DNA from: Phytophthora quininea
Lineage: Eukaryota; Oomycota; Peronosporomycetes; Peronosporales; Peronosporaceae
Reading direction: 5' to 3'
DNA length: 64,000 bases
Assembly (NCBI GenBank): GCA_011947345.1
Contig: JAAVTG010000666.1
Span: 186,001 to 250,000 of the forward strand
The notes beneath the pieces were generated by a model, which worked only from the letters and a program-made list of their open reading frames with translations, did no database searches and was not told the origin of the DNA. The translations under genes and the position numbers were made by a program. Of this stretch, positions 13,411 through 24,262 are shown in pieces (position 1 is the stretch's first letter; every line of letters begins with the position of its first letter).

Positions 13411-15395
13411 TTCCAGTAGTGAGGCTGTAACTAGATCGATCCCATAGCCTCGCCGTCCGCCATGCTCTTCAGCATTACCGTGTTGTCCTTAGTCAAAACC
13501 AAATTGATACTTTTGACACCAGTACTCGCCGCCACAGACCATTTTCAATTCGTCAAGTTTTTTCTCTCACTGTTTACACGTCGGGAGAAGAAATGAGCTT
13601 GGATGCACGGCATGAGCGTTCTTAATGTCGTAGTTTCCAGGCTTCACGTTGATATCTAGCGGCTGATAACCGCGACGGTGCAATTTCAACATCATCGGAA
13701 ACAGCATCGTCAACGCCGAATTGCTCGAAGCCGACATCGTATCACGTGGAAATCATGTATTGATTCAAGTATCTGCAAGTGTACCAACATCTTCAAGACT
13801 CTTGAAGCTCTTCGTACACTTCCCACGTACTGCTGGTGTGCCTGAGCAAAGTCCTGTTGGCCCCCGTTACGCTGGCGAGGTGATCATCTTAACTGACGCG
13901 GCGAGTTGTATATTGCAGCAAGTTGCTGTTGTGAAGTGGGCATGCCGTCACGGACCCGACTCACCAAGGCGTTTGGCAAACCGTTGCCCACGACTGAGCA
14001 ATGCGCCAGCGTTTGCTGCCTCGGGATATCGAGCATAGAACTCGTCTGTAGCACAGTGCTGGCTACCGTCAGTCGAAGGTCACAATAGTACTCAAATTCA
14101 AATCAAGCACAGACGCCAGTGCCAGACGCAGCAAGCATGTGATGCAAGGATATTTTTCTTCTTTGACAGCTCATACTCTTACGAGTGGAATGAACGAGTG
14201 GTAGCAGTAAATCACCGCAGGACAGCATTGCGACAAGCTCCACAAGCACGGCTCCATCCTGCGCGAATCTTTTGGCGAAAAATTGCTGGTGCGCAGATAT
14301 ACATGTTTGTGTTGGCTCGGCTCCATCGCTCGGACGTCGTCAGCCCCTCGCTGTATCGCACTGCACCCCCTGTTGTCACAGAGCGATTCCCTATCAGGCC
14401 AGTGGTGCACGAGTTGTTGTGGCTTGACCGCCGGGACCTCCGTCAGAGACTGGAGCACCCACCAAACTCTGTTCATGCAAAAGCTATTGAACACAGTAAC
14501 CTCGCGAGCTAGCCAACGGATGCAGTCCGCTCCGGTGAGTGAGTGCGAATGGGACATTGGTATCGCTGGCACTTCCCTTCCTTCGTACTATCGGCCGAGC
14601 GCCTTGAAAAATGCTGCTGCAGGAAGTCGATGCGAGGTGTTAGCTAACGGAGACCGGCACTGATTGGTTAATTGCTGCGGTTTGCATGTGACGCGTCAGG
14701 CGACGTCACTGCTGCGGCCATGGCCAGCGACATCTTTGGTGTTGCTTTCGCTCGCCGCCCGAGCTCGCCGCCCCGAGCTCGCAGACAGCAGACAGCAGCA
14801 GCTCTCGATGAGTCGTCAAAAGCAAAGCCGACCAGTGGTGCTGGCTCCGAACCTCGGTGAAAATTCGCGGCGGCCGCTTTGGGGCTGAACACAAACTATG
14901 CGAATATTGTTCCGCCCGCACCCAGCTGCTGCCCCGGTCACCGCGAGCCATCTGGGTCGACAGCCCATGACCATCTGGAAGACTGAGCCAAGATGCATCT
15001 TCCCCCGTTTGGCGGCGGCGGCGGCGAAAGACTTGTTGCTGCAAGGCCATCGATCGCAAGTTGCCTTTGTGTTCAATTTGATGTGGTGCAAACCGGACTT
15101 GGGAGACGGCGCTAGGTTCGCACGGCTATGTCGGTTCATCCCCCACATTTTTATTGCTCCTCACTTATACTTGAAATCGTATACCTCGGTTTGTGGCCGG
15201 GCCGCGTCCCAGCGACTCGCTCTCAGGCAGCTCACAACTCAAAGTGCATCGGAGGGGAGAAGCGCTGTCCCCGCCGAGAAGAAACCCCGAGGGAGAGCAC
15301 CACACCGCGCGCTGTATTGTTTGGCGCCGCTCCCCACAGACCACGCACACCCACCGAGCTTCCGCCCTCCCGCGTGCCACCATAACGCCGTCCAG
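13411..15395. other. Gene-poor 2-kb interval
   Basis: Only short overlapping frames without domains, matching exons or codon bias. No repeats or TE ends were recognised. It should include the promoter of the PX gene that starts at 15396. Confidence 0.45.
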
Positions 15396-16212
15396 ATGAT
15401 GATCCCGGAGTATTCCCCGAGGGGACCTCCATCACCTACCGGAACGCCGCGGCCATCCCGCCCACGGTCTACCGCCTGCGTCTCAAGCCTGCGTCGTCCA
15501 GCGACTCCCCATCGCCGCGTCCGTCGCAGTCGCAGTCGAACCCACGTCCCCACAATCAACCACGGCGGTCGTGCATATCCAAGCCCAGCCGACCATCACC
15601 AGCAGCTCCAGCACCGGAGCGCTTATGAACGCCGGCCGTCGCCGCAGCATGCGCAGACACAAGAGCCTGACCGAGGCGGCGATGCGTCTCGAGCGTGTGA
15701 TGCCGCCCGCCGCTCCCGCCAGCGGTGCAGCCAGAACACGCCCTTACTCTGCCGGAGACGAGCGCGAGCTGGTCCGCACGGTGACCATATCGGGCTACTC
15801 TAAGAACAGCCACGGCACGTGGATGTTCAAGGTGGACGTAGGAGGCCCCAGTGACAACAACACGTACGTGGTCAAGCGCCGCTTCACAGACTTTAAGCTG
15901 CTGCACGAGGGACTGTCGTCCCTGTCGGAGCTGCCCGAGCTGCCGTCCCATGGACTGGTGTCCGTCTTCCAAATGTTCGTGTCGCCCGACAAGATGCTGA
16001 CTGCTCGAGCAGCCAAGCTGCAGGAGCTGCTGCTAGTGATCCACGCGCACCCGACGCTGTGCAAGAGCGCTGCCTTCAGCACGTTCATCGGCAAGAACCC
16101 CAGCAGCTGGGACGCAGGCTATGTGAGCCTGTCGGGGTATGAGGTGCCCACCAGTGACCGACGATTGCGGATGAGTCCGGCAGGGTCATTCGACACGAGC
16201 TACTCGGTGTGA
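15396..16212 (+). CDS. PX (phosphoinositide-binding) domain protein
   Basis: Likely a peripheral membrane protein of endosomes. The start ATGATGATCCCGGAGTAT at 15396 is followed by a frame break in a C run near 15417; the continuing frame reads EGTSITYRNAAAIPPTVYRL, then a Ser/Pro-rich linker. A second frame change lies near 15600-15630. The rest, from RRRSMRRHKSLTEAAMRLER, leads into a PX fold: VRTVTISGYSKNSHGTWMFK, the phosphate-binding YVVKRRFTDFKLLHEGL with the RRFTDF signature, a proline-poor loop ELPSHGLVSVFQ, and helices to LCKSAAFSTFIG. The tail ends MSPAGSFDTSYSV. The PX domain is confident; the N-terminal 70 or so residues are not, because of the frame breaks. No other domain is visible, so it is not a full sorting nexin with a BAR region. 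Confidence 0.75.
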
Positions 16213-16723
16213 ATGAACACCACAGACACAGTCACAAAACGACACACACACCAGAGGAGGAAAAGGGAGGACAGGGGAATCAATCGCCGGGCACTTGAAG
16301 AGCCTTGGGGGCCGGCACACACAACAGGAGGCGAAGACGAGAGGGAACACACACACACGCACAGATACCAAGACATCTCGGCAGAAGCAGGACAACGTAC
16401 AATAGCCTAGTGCAAGAGTATTTATTTACATGCGTTTGCCAGCAGCATGCGTTGGTATTTAGCGGGTCGAATATATGCAAACCATGAGTTGCCTCGTCTT
16501 GAGTTCCCGGCGTTTGACCGACGGCGCGAAGAGAATTTGAAGGTCTGTCTGCTGCCCGACCGAGCAGACGACAGAGACCATCGCTGGCATCTCCCCGAGA
16601 CAACAGCGACCGCAGGTGCTCAACACCAGAGCCCAACGGGTATGCGCTTCGTACATGCAGCAGATCTCCATCTTGCTGGCAGCAAGTTGCCGTGAAAATC
16701 CACTACGGACTTTCGAGAATGAT

Positions 16724-16739
16724 GGTCATTTCGCATTTT
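16724..16739 (+). promoter_or_regulatory. Oomycete Inr + FPR core promoter
   Basis: GGTCATTTCGCATTTT matches the published oomycete composite core promoter (GCTCATTYYNCAWTTT) at 15 of 16 positions. It ends 17 bp before the ATG at 16757, the usual spacing for initiator-driven transcription with a very short leader. Confidence 0.65.
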
Positions 16740-16756
16740 GGAGACTCGATCAAAAA

Positions 16757-17289
16757 ATGCTGCCGGCGATCCGCTCCATTGCGCTGCGCTCGTCTGCTGG
16801 ACAGCTCCGTGTGCCGGTCGTCGCCCGCGGCTTCGCGTCCGGCGGGAAGCGGGCCAAGCCCATCCGCGTCAAGAAGAGCGAGGCGCGTCGTGTCGTCCCG
16901 GAGACGCCCAAACAGACCGACGCGCTGACGGAAGCCCCCGCGCCACCGCCGCCGGCCAATCCGTTCGTTCCGCCTGAGCAGCAGCCTCCGCAGACGTTCG
17001 GTGGTGTCATGAAGGAGGTGAGGGTGATCATTATGCGGTAGATTGCTGTATAGGGAGCTTATTCTGTTGGTGGTGCGTGTTGCAGAGCTTTTTGTGGGGA
17101 ATTGGCATGGCGCTCGCCTTCTCGGTGATTGGGGTCGTCTTCAGCGGCATGGAGGAGGTGAGACTCGCGATGTTTACTAGTAGTACATCTTTATTGCCTG
17201 GTTGCTTACCAAGTTCATTGCAGACGACGTTGCCGGGTGAGTTTGAAGCCAGCCTCGTGAGGCCGAACGAAGATCCGAACGAGAAATGA
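16757..17289 (+). CDS. Small mitochondrial single-pass membrane protein
   Basis: 132 residues from three exons: 16757-17017, 17086-17157 and 17224-17289, all phase 0, with donors GTGAGG and GTGAGA. The N-terminus MLPAIRSIALRSSAGQLRVP is rich in Arg, Ser and Ala and lacks acids, as in mitochondrial presequences. A Pro-rich stretch follows, then one membrane segment (LWGIGMALAFSVIGVVFSGM) encoded almost entirely by the 72-nt middle exon, and a short acidic tail ending EDPNEK. This resembles small inner-membrane subunits or assembly factors of respiratory complexes, but I do not recognise the family. The core promoter lies just upstream. Confidence 0.75.
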
Positions 17290-17498
17290 GGTTGAGCCCT
17301 GGGCAGAATGGTGACGAGATGCTGCTGCTGTTCATTGCAGGCATTTTCTAAGTAGAATTACCACACTCCGCTTACTATTGTACGAATTCTGGCTTCAATG
17401 AGATGCCGCCGTGCCATTCATCACGAGCTCTTCCGACGAAGCTCGATAGATACGGCAGCGACCAGATTTTGGCGCAAGAAGACTGCTCCATCGTGGTC

Positions 17499-20400
17499 CT
17501 AGTCCCAGTCGTCGTCAGAGTCCGAGTCTCCATTAGAATTCGTTTCTTCGTATTCCACATGGATACGCCGCATCGCCATGGCATTTGTGATGGCCTCGTT
17601 GATGGAACCTGGCTGGGTGAGCGCTGGCGGCGGCGGAGGCGGTGTGGAAGGAGAGCCGGACGTGCTCGCTGTGCCTTCCGAGTGCTCGTTGTTCGTCTTT
17701 TTAACTCCGTACCCTGTCGAATTGCTGCAAGCAGATCACCACGACCGCCAGCGAACGGATTCGGGCGGTTCGGAGGAAGACCAGAGACTTTCGGCTTTGC
17801 AGGTTCAGCAACACGAGGAACTGCCTTCGAACTGGCCCGAGAGCTTGCTTGTGATCGTGATCGACTCTTTTACCGCGTACAGCATCTTCTGGAGCGATAC
17901 TTATAGAGCTGATTGCACTGCTCGATAGCTCCGACGCCTTCGGCTTTCGCCTTTGGGTCGTAGAAGCTGCAGACTCGCGTCGTTGCTGACGCGGAAGTGG
18001 TTTCGGCGTATCCACAGAAGTGTCGGAATCCGAGTCTGGATCGGAGTCGTTAAAACCAAACAGTCCTTTCGTCGCTCCGGACTTGCCACTACTGTTGGCA
18101 GGCGGACTGTCAGTTTGAGAAACCGGCGAGTTGGTCTTGTCATTCTTTGGCAAACGAGCTGCCGGACTTCTTGGAGGACGGCCGTTCAATTGCACACCCC
18201 TGGGTTGGCTTCCATTCGAGCGTTGGCCGTTCGCCAACGCACGCGCAAATGCACCATCGATATGGTATTCAAACTGGAATCGATCGCTCGACAGCATACC
18301 CGGTACAGCGACAAGTTGTTGCAAATACAAACGAAATTCCTGCGCGCGCTTCTGCATGTTGTCGGGCTTTGTGTTGTTACGCAGAAGATGCTTTGATGGG
18401 AACTTGGGAGTTGAGTGCTTGAGAACGCCGATGACAACCGCGTGTGGATTTCTTCGAACTCGGAGTACGTGAACGAGAAACTGTGCTCCAAGTTTCCAAA
18501 CTGGAACACAAAGGTAAATACGCCGACCGATTTTTGCCTTCTGTCCGCAGGGCAGACGACGTGAAAAGTACGACCACACTGGGCCCGGCGCCACCAGCAA
18601 CGACATTGTTTGGTGTTGTTGTAGCACTCTTTGGACTGGTAGCTTTCGTCTTAAGAGATTGGGCAAAAACGATGTGTCTGTTCATCCGTGGTAGTCAGTA
18701 TCGAAGTAAATGAGCAAAAAGAAGTGTAAATCTCGTACCGTTGTCAGAGTCTGAGTCGCTTGAAACATCCTCATCACTGCTCACATCTGCAGGGGTATTA
18801 TCTTCTTCACGTTGACTGTCACCGGGTGTGGTTCAACGCTCAAATCGCTCGCTCGTCCACCGTTCATTGTACGATGGGTATCAGCCATCCTCTTGTTCTT
18901 TTGTTCGCTAATACCGAACAAGCCAGTGTCAGAATCGTCGTCTTCATCACTGCTACTATCATCAAACAGTCCTCTCCGGCCCGAATTTTCTTTCCCTTTC
19001 GACTTGGTCAAAACATCTCGTGAATCATCAGTGCTCATCGCCTTCTTCCAAATCTCCTTGCCCTCGGCACTCAGCTGCGAGTCGCGCTTGCGATCACGCA
19101 CCTTACCATTTGCAGGCGGGCTCATAACACTGCCATTAGCGCTCATTTCGTCAACGGTGTCGGTGCGATTACGACGAATTGCAGCAAGACTTGCCGCAAA
19201 AGCGTTGGCCATCGAAGGCTCAGGTGCTGGTGGACTGTAACTTCCGTTCTGCTGCACGGCACCTTTTCTCGATTTTCCGCTTGGGGCATTGGAAGCCGTT
19301 GTCATCGAGCTGATCGTCGAGCCAAATGAATCTCGTCGGCGTGAAGTCCGTGAAGCTCGAGGCGCAGAATTGGGCCGTCCACCACCCAGGATGGCTGCCA
19401 GATTATCTTGAACATTTTGTTTACTCGTGCCCGCGCTAGATGGACGACGCTGGCTCTGCGAGAACGAGGAGCGCGAAGCTGTTGGACTTTCATCGCGATC
19501 GAAGGCGAACGAGTCAAACGACGAGCTGCGCAAGCTACTGCTGGAGCGAGAATGGCGCGACTCGCCGTCGTTGAAGCTTGATCGTTCTAACAGAGGTGGG
19601 GGTGGGGGTGGAGGGAGATGCATGGAGGCTCTGGACGACATCGAGACCCGAGAGCTACTTGCAGACCATCGGGCTGGTGGTGGGGGTGGATGGACATTGC
19701 CCATGCCTCCATCATGCCTGGATCCGGACTGGCTCGACGAAAGTCGCGACGACATGGACGAACTGTCTGAAATATCGCTCCCGGACGAGCCCAGACGCAG
19801 TGGAGCGTCGTTGTGCACCACGCCCCCGACCTCGATAACTGTTTACAAAATACAGCACACAATTACTCAGTAGCACGCCGTTTCCACAAGCGATCGACAA
19901 ATACGCACACTGTCCAGGAGGGGGCAATTCCACACGAACTTTGGTTTTTGTTCCACGACTTTCGTGTGCAGCGGCTGCACATTCTCGAGCTTGCCTCCAG
20001 CAGCTTCTTCGAGGCGTCGGCGGTACGCCGCCTTGTTCACTCTCCCCGTGGTTGGTGCCTGTCGACGCTGCAGCCTCAACTTCCTCTTCTCCAGCATACG
20101 CGCCGTGTCGTCGTCCAGTGACCCCAATCCATCCACTCTTTCCAACGGCGTCATGTTGTTAATCTCCTCTTCCCGTGCTAGCAGGCGGTCTTGCTCTTCC
20201 TGCAGCATCCTGGCCTTCTTCTCCTTCCACTTGCGGATCTTCTCCTCCCTCTCCTCCTGCAGTCTCTTCTCCTCTTTCTTCACACGTCGTCTTTCCTTCC
20301 GAACTTCTTCCCCGCAGCACTTTGAGGATCCAACACCGCTAGTAAAACATGTAAGCATGAGTACACCTCATTTCTCAATACTTAAAACTCCACTAACGAA

Positions 20401-20786
20401 CTCACCCATAAACCCTCTGCACCACTTCTCTAGATCCACGCGGTTAAACGCCGCCAGGAACATCCTCGAGCGAGCATTGCGGTCCACCTTGAGCTCCAGG
20501 CCGTAGCTGTCCACCTTGAGCAGGCCGTCACCGTCCCACCCGCAGAACCCTTGCAGGTAGGCCGAGTCCACTCGAGACCTAGAGGCGGCGTCGCTCGAGT
20601 CGAAGAACTCCATCTTGCGGTTCATCGTTAGCACCACGTAGAGCTCCCTCAGCTCCTTGTGGCCCGTCGGGGGCTTCCAGTGCGGCGGCCTCGACGCGGC
20701 CCCATTGGCGGAGATCTGCGGCGACCCTTGTCCTGCTGCTTAGCGAGCAGATAGCCCTCCTGCACGACCCAGGACCCGCCGCCCAT
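17499..20786 (-). CDS. PH-PX-WH2-acidic actin nucleation-promoting factor
   Basis: Probably links phosphoinositide membranes to Arp2/3-driven actin assembly. Exons run about 20786-20406, 20338-19911, 19838-18739 and 18677-17499. Order of parts: a PH domain (SWVVQEGYLLAKQQ, KELRELYVVLTMNRKMEFFD, LEKWCRGFM); a highly charged Lys/Glu/Arg coiled coil; a Ser/Pro-rich region with poly-Pro runs (profilin/SH3-type); a PX domain (FTFVFQFGNLEHSFSFTYSE, MQKRAQEFRLYLQQL); then a terminal VCA-like module: WH2 helix and LKKT motif (GRGDLLAAIRQGTELKKT), poly-Pro, a connector-like NEAITNAMAMRRI and an acidic end DSDSDDDWD with the Trp that contacts Arp2/3. Six apparent one-base losses (near 20726, 18825, 18662, 18573, 18407, 17869) interrupt the frame. 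It ends at TAG 17499-17501, 155 bp downstream of COMMD4 on the same strand. Confidence 0.8.
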
Positions 20787-20941
20787 AAACGTTCTGTGAA
20801 GGCTTTTTCTTTGTGAAGTCAGTCACGAGACGGGCAGGGGTGGCATACTGAAACAGAGTCAAAGGGCCACTATTGAAGGTGTTTGGGACAATAATTGCAA
20901 GTTGAAGAGGGCCAGCACCCTGATCCGACAACGGCTGAGGT

Positions 20942-21906
20942 CTAGATGCTGCGCAGCATGCTCTGCGCCTGCGAGAGCTCTTCGTGAGCGCCAGGAACTT
21001 GGCTTGACTCGTGTCGATGCTCAGGGTATTGGTCGAACTAGAGGAAATCGAGACGGCAGTGCATTCGACGACAGGCTGATCCAGCGTCAAGTTCAGTCGA
21101 ACCATGGCGGAAGACTCCTCTTGCCACTCGAGTTTCTCGACGCCAGGGAACTGCATGGTAGCAAGGTGAGGTTATCAAAGTATACACAGGAGAGCCTTGC
21201 CTGTCCGGGGTGCAAATGAAATGTGCAGTGCACCTGGAATCGTTGGGCACGCTGTTGACCCCGAAGACGGCGTCTCTGGTCCTCGTAGGTCTGTGCAATC
21301 ACCTTAGCCGCGTCTTGTTGCATACCAAGTTGCTGCAGCTCTTCGATAAGGTCAGGGTGGTCGATGTCGTACTTGGCAGCGTGCATCAGGATGAACCGGA
21401 GAACGGCGACTGCAGCCTGGACAGGGAAGACCCGTTAGTTATCCACATTCAGGTGCTCGCCCCGCTCTTGAGTCATACTTTCGCATCCAACGCCTTCTCG
21501 AAAATTGTCTTGGCATGGTCCAGCTCCTATAGGCAGACAATCAGCTCGCCCACCGTGAGTTCCACGCTGCAACGCCAGTGAACTCAATCACAGCCATTCG
21601 ATCTAACCTGTGCCGTGTCTGCTGCAATGTCTTCACACAAAGCGACTAGATCATTGGGTTTCTGCATCCGCCACAGCAGCTTAATACGGTCGATGCTAAA
21701 GTCATTCGGCCAGATCGCTCACCACACTTACCACGCCCATGTCCTTCCCTGAGAGCAACGGCACCTCGGCGAGCACCCAGTCGGGCGGCTCCAGCCCTCC
21801 GCAGAACCGGAACTTCTGCGTTGTGCACAGTACAACCGCATACACATCCACGTGAGCTCCAGCGCCGTCCACACGAAGCAACAATCCTTCGTCGACTGCG
21901 CACCAT
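20942..21906 (-). CDS. COMMD4: COMM domain-containing protein 4
   Basis: Member of the Commander/CCC complex, which acts with retriever and the WASH complex in endosomal recycling. Exon 1 can be just the ATG at 21906-21904 followed by an intron (GTGCGC...CGCAG), giving M-KFRFCGGLEPPDWVLAEV, matching the animal COMMD4 start. Later small exons give IDRIKLLWRMQKPNDLVALC, ELDHAKTIFEKALDAK, then AAVAVLRFILMHAAKYDIDH and LIEELQQLGMQQDAAKVIAQ. The COMM domain itself reads FPGVEKLEWQEESSAMVRLN through IDTSQAKFLALTKELSQAQS and ends MLRSI, after allowing for one lost base near 20982. Five or six exons in under 1 kb. It starts only 96 bp from the plus-strand LisH gene. Confidence 0.82.
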
Positions 21907-22002
21907 CTTGGTGTTCTGTCGACCCACACGATAATGGGCTCAGACTCAGAAAGGGCACTGACTAACTATTAATAACATGGGTGACTGCAGCACTCGCCAA
22001 AG

Positions 22003-23795
22003 ATGGTCGCGGCGCCGCAGCACTCCCCGAGCGTCAATGGGGCGGCAATAATACGGGGAACTTCGCGCTGCAGTTGGTACAGGAGTGGTTGGTGGCCAGT
22101 AAACTCGAGGCGACGGCGCGATGCCTCTTGGACGAATGCACGCGAACGAACCGAGCGATCCCGACACGATCCGAGTGGAATCGAATGGTGGCGAGCTTGG
22201 GTGTTGGGTCGAGGAGTCCGGCAACTGGAGGTAAACACAGCGCGGGAGACTCGACGCTGTTGGAAGCTGCGATAAAGAAAATTGTCGAACAACGTGAGAA
22301 GGATTTGGCACAGGCGATCCGCAACCAACCGCTGCAGCAGCAAGTCGTTCTGATGTGCAAGAAGAGAGAGCCCAGGTTCGTTAGCAAGCGCTTCCTTCCG
22401 AAAACAGCATCGACCAGCAATAACAACGAGTACGACGGGTCGTCTGGCTCCTCGAGTTCTTTGTCGTTAGCGAAGCTTCGACCCAAATCGGCGTTTGTGT
22501 GCAAGAGCACATCGGATCTCATGTCGAAGACCATGGACGGCGACTCGCTCAAGGTGGATGGATCCCCATTTACAAAGAGCATGCTTCAGCGACCTATCAG
22601 TGCGGCTAGTGTGTTGACGCCGCATCGAGACTCGCAAGTGCGGAAAAAGTCGAGCTTTCACGGATCTGAATGTAATCCGCCGACCACTCGACCACCAATG
22701 CTGGACAATGTTCGTCACGGGGTTATGGAGGCGGCGGCAACGAATGCAGCAATTGCCGACCGCCATAGTATCCCTATTGAACGCGCAAGTGTACCCCATT
22801 TACCCCGAGTCGAAAATACTGGTCGTGATTCTCCGACAAAATTCGATGGTGATGACGAAAACGAAGCAGAGGGAGGTGGCCCCAACCACGATGGGGACGA
22901 GCATGCCCCAACGCTGTTACTCGAGGAAATGAGCGAAGAACGCCTCATGGAGCAGTTTGGGTCGATCTCGCGGGTTGCTATCAAGAAGTTGCGCCGTGTG
23001 CTGGCGAAATCGAATGCCTGCACGCAAGAGTTTGAAAAGTCCCAGCGAACGCTCGACAAGATCAAAGCACGGGCGAAGCTGTGCCAACTACGCAGTGTCA
23101 TGTCGGAGGAGCAGACAGAGCTGCTGAGTAACACCATGGCACCGATCACCAACGAGCCTTGCTCGCTCTGTCTATATGTGTTCCCAAAGACGAACTTGAC
23201 GACAAAAGTGTCTTACAAGAGCATTATGGACTTGCGAGCGTCGTGGGCAACTGCAAACGGGAAAACAACTGAAGACGATGACGACAGCGAGACCATTGCA
23301 ATGAGCCACGCACGGCTGACCCACCTCTATGACCAAGCTCCAGTGTGCGTGTTTTGCTCGCAACTGGTGCTCAACTTCTCTTCCTACAGGGTACGTAGCC
23401 TGATGAAAGGCAGTATATCTCGCTTGAGCCAACCGTTTCTATCTGTGCATATTCAGCCGTCGTCTGCTGAGAGTCGAGCGCAGGAGATCCAGGAGAAGCG
23501 TGCATCGATAAAGAGTTTCAAGGCCCGAGAGCTGGAGCGACGCAACCACGAGAGGCTAGACCCGCTCAACTACCACAGCTACGAGCTTAACAGCGACGAT
23601 GACGACAGCGATATTGAGGAAATCGTAGAGGTGAAACCCGACGGCAGGCCGCATGTTGTGCGCCGGCGACGACAACGCACGATGCGTGTGCCCGTGCAGC
23701 TCGGCGTGGTGTCCAAGCGGCTGCATTACGACACGCTGCGAAGCGGGTCCCTGCAAATGCTCTCGCTGGGCGAGTGGCAGAAGATCACTCGGTGA
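22003..23795 (+). CDS. LisH-motif protein with paired CxxC motifs
   Basis: About 600 residues in one exon; family not recognised. From ATG 22003 the frame is broken once in a G run (22039-22042), after which it reads FALQLVQEWLVASKLEATAR CLLDE, a LisH-type dimerisation helix. A long Ser/Thr-rich, probably disordered middle follows, then a conserved-looking C-terminal part with helical FGSISRVAIKKLRRVLAKSN and two cysteine pairs, EPCSLCLYVF and APVCVFCSQLVLNF, about 75 residues apart, which could bind one zinc. It ends with an acidic stretch and RPHVVRRRRQRTMRVPVQLG. LisH proteins often sit at centrosomes, cilia or E3 ligase complexes; nothing here decides among these. Confidence 0.7.
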
Positions 23796-24262
23796 CGTCC
23801 GAGCCCAGCAATACTAGTAACATGCTTGTCACTTGGAGCGACAACACCTGGACCGTTACTGCCTGCCTTGATGCCGCTTGGTGGACGCTGCAAAGCTCGC
23901 TTTTGGGCTCCGAAAAACGTGTCAAACGATTGCGATTTGGCCACCGAACACTAGAGCCGTTGGGAGGTGACGAAAGGCGCGCGGCAACGAGCACAATGAC
24001 CTTCACCGCCAGCTCACACGCCTGGTGGTGGCGCTCGACGGCGAGCATTCTGGTGCTGCATTTCCGGAACTGATCCAGTCTTTACGCCGGTGATAAAATT
24101 TACATCGATCGGCTAATTCGTTAGGCAACGTATGGAAACGAGCTTGCTAATTATGCGACTAAAAGCGCTACATAAACGATACCCGAGCTGTTTCAAGAGT
24201 GGGTTCGCACGTTGCCGCTCACAACTGAAAGTCCAGTCAAGCAGAAGAACCAGGGTCGGGCA
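23796..24262. other. Intergenic, nothing recognised
   Basis: 467 bp between two plus-strand genes. It should contain the terminator of the LisH gene and the promoter of the repeat protein. No domain-bearing frame or consensus Inr/FPR was seen. Confidence 0.5.

Noticed and set aside
14171..14572. 134-codon minus frame in the gene-poor interval
   Set aside because: No recognisable motif, no exon partners, and competing plus-strand frames of similar length.
16341..16365. AC-rich microsatellite after the PX gene
   Set aside because: Very short and imperfect; lies in the probable 3' UTR and does not suggest a function.
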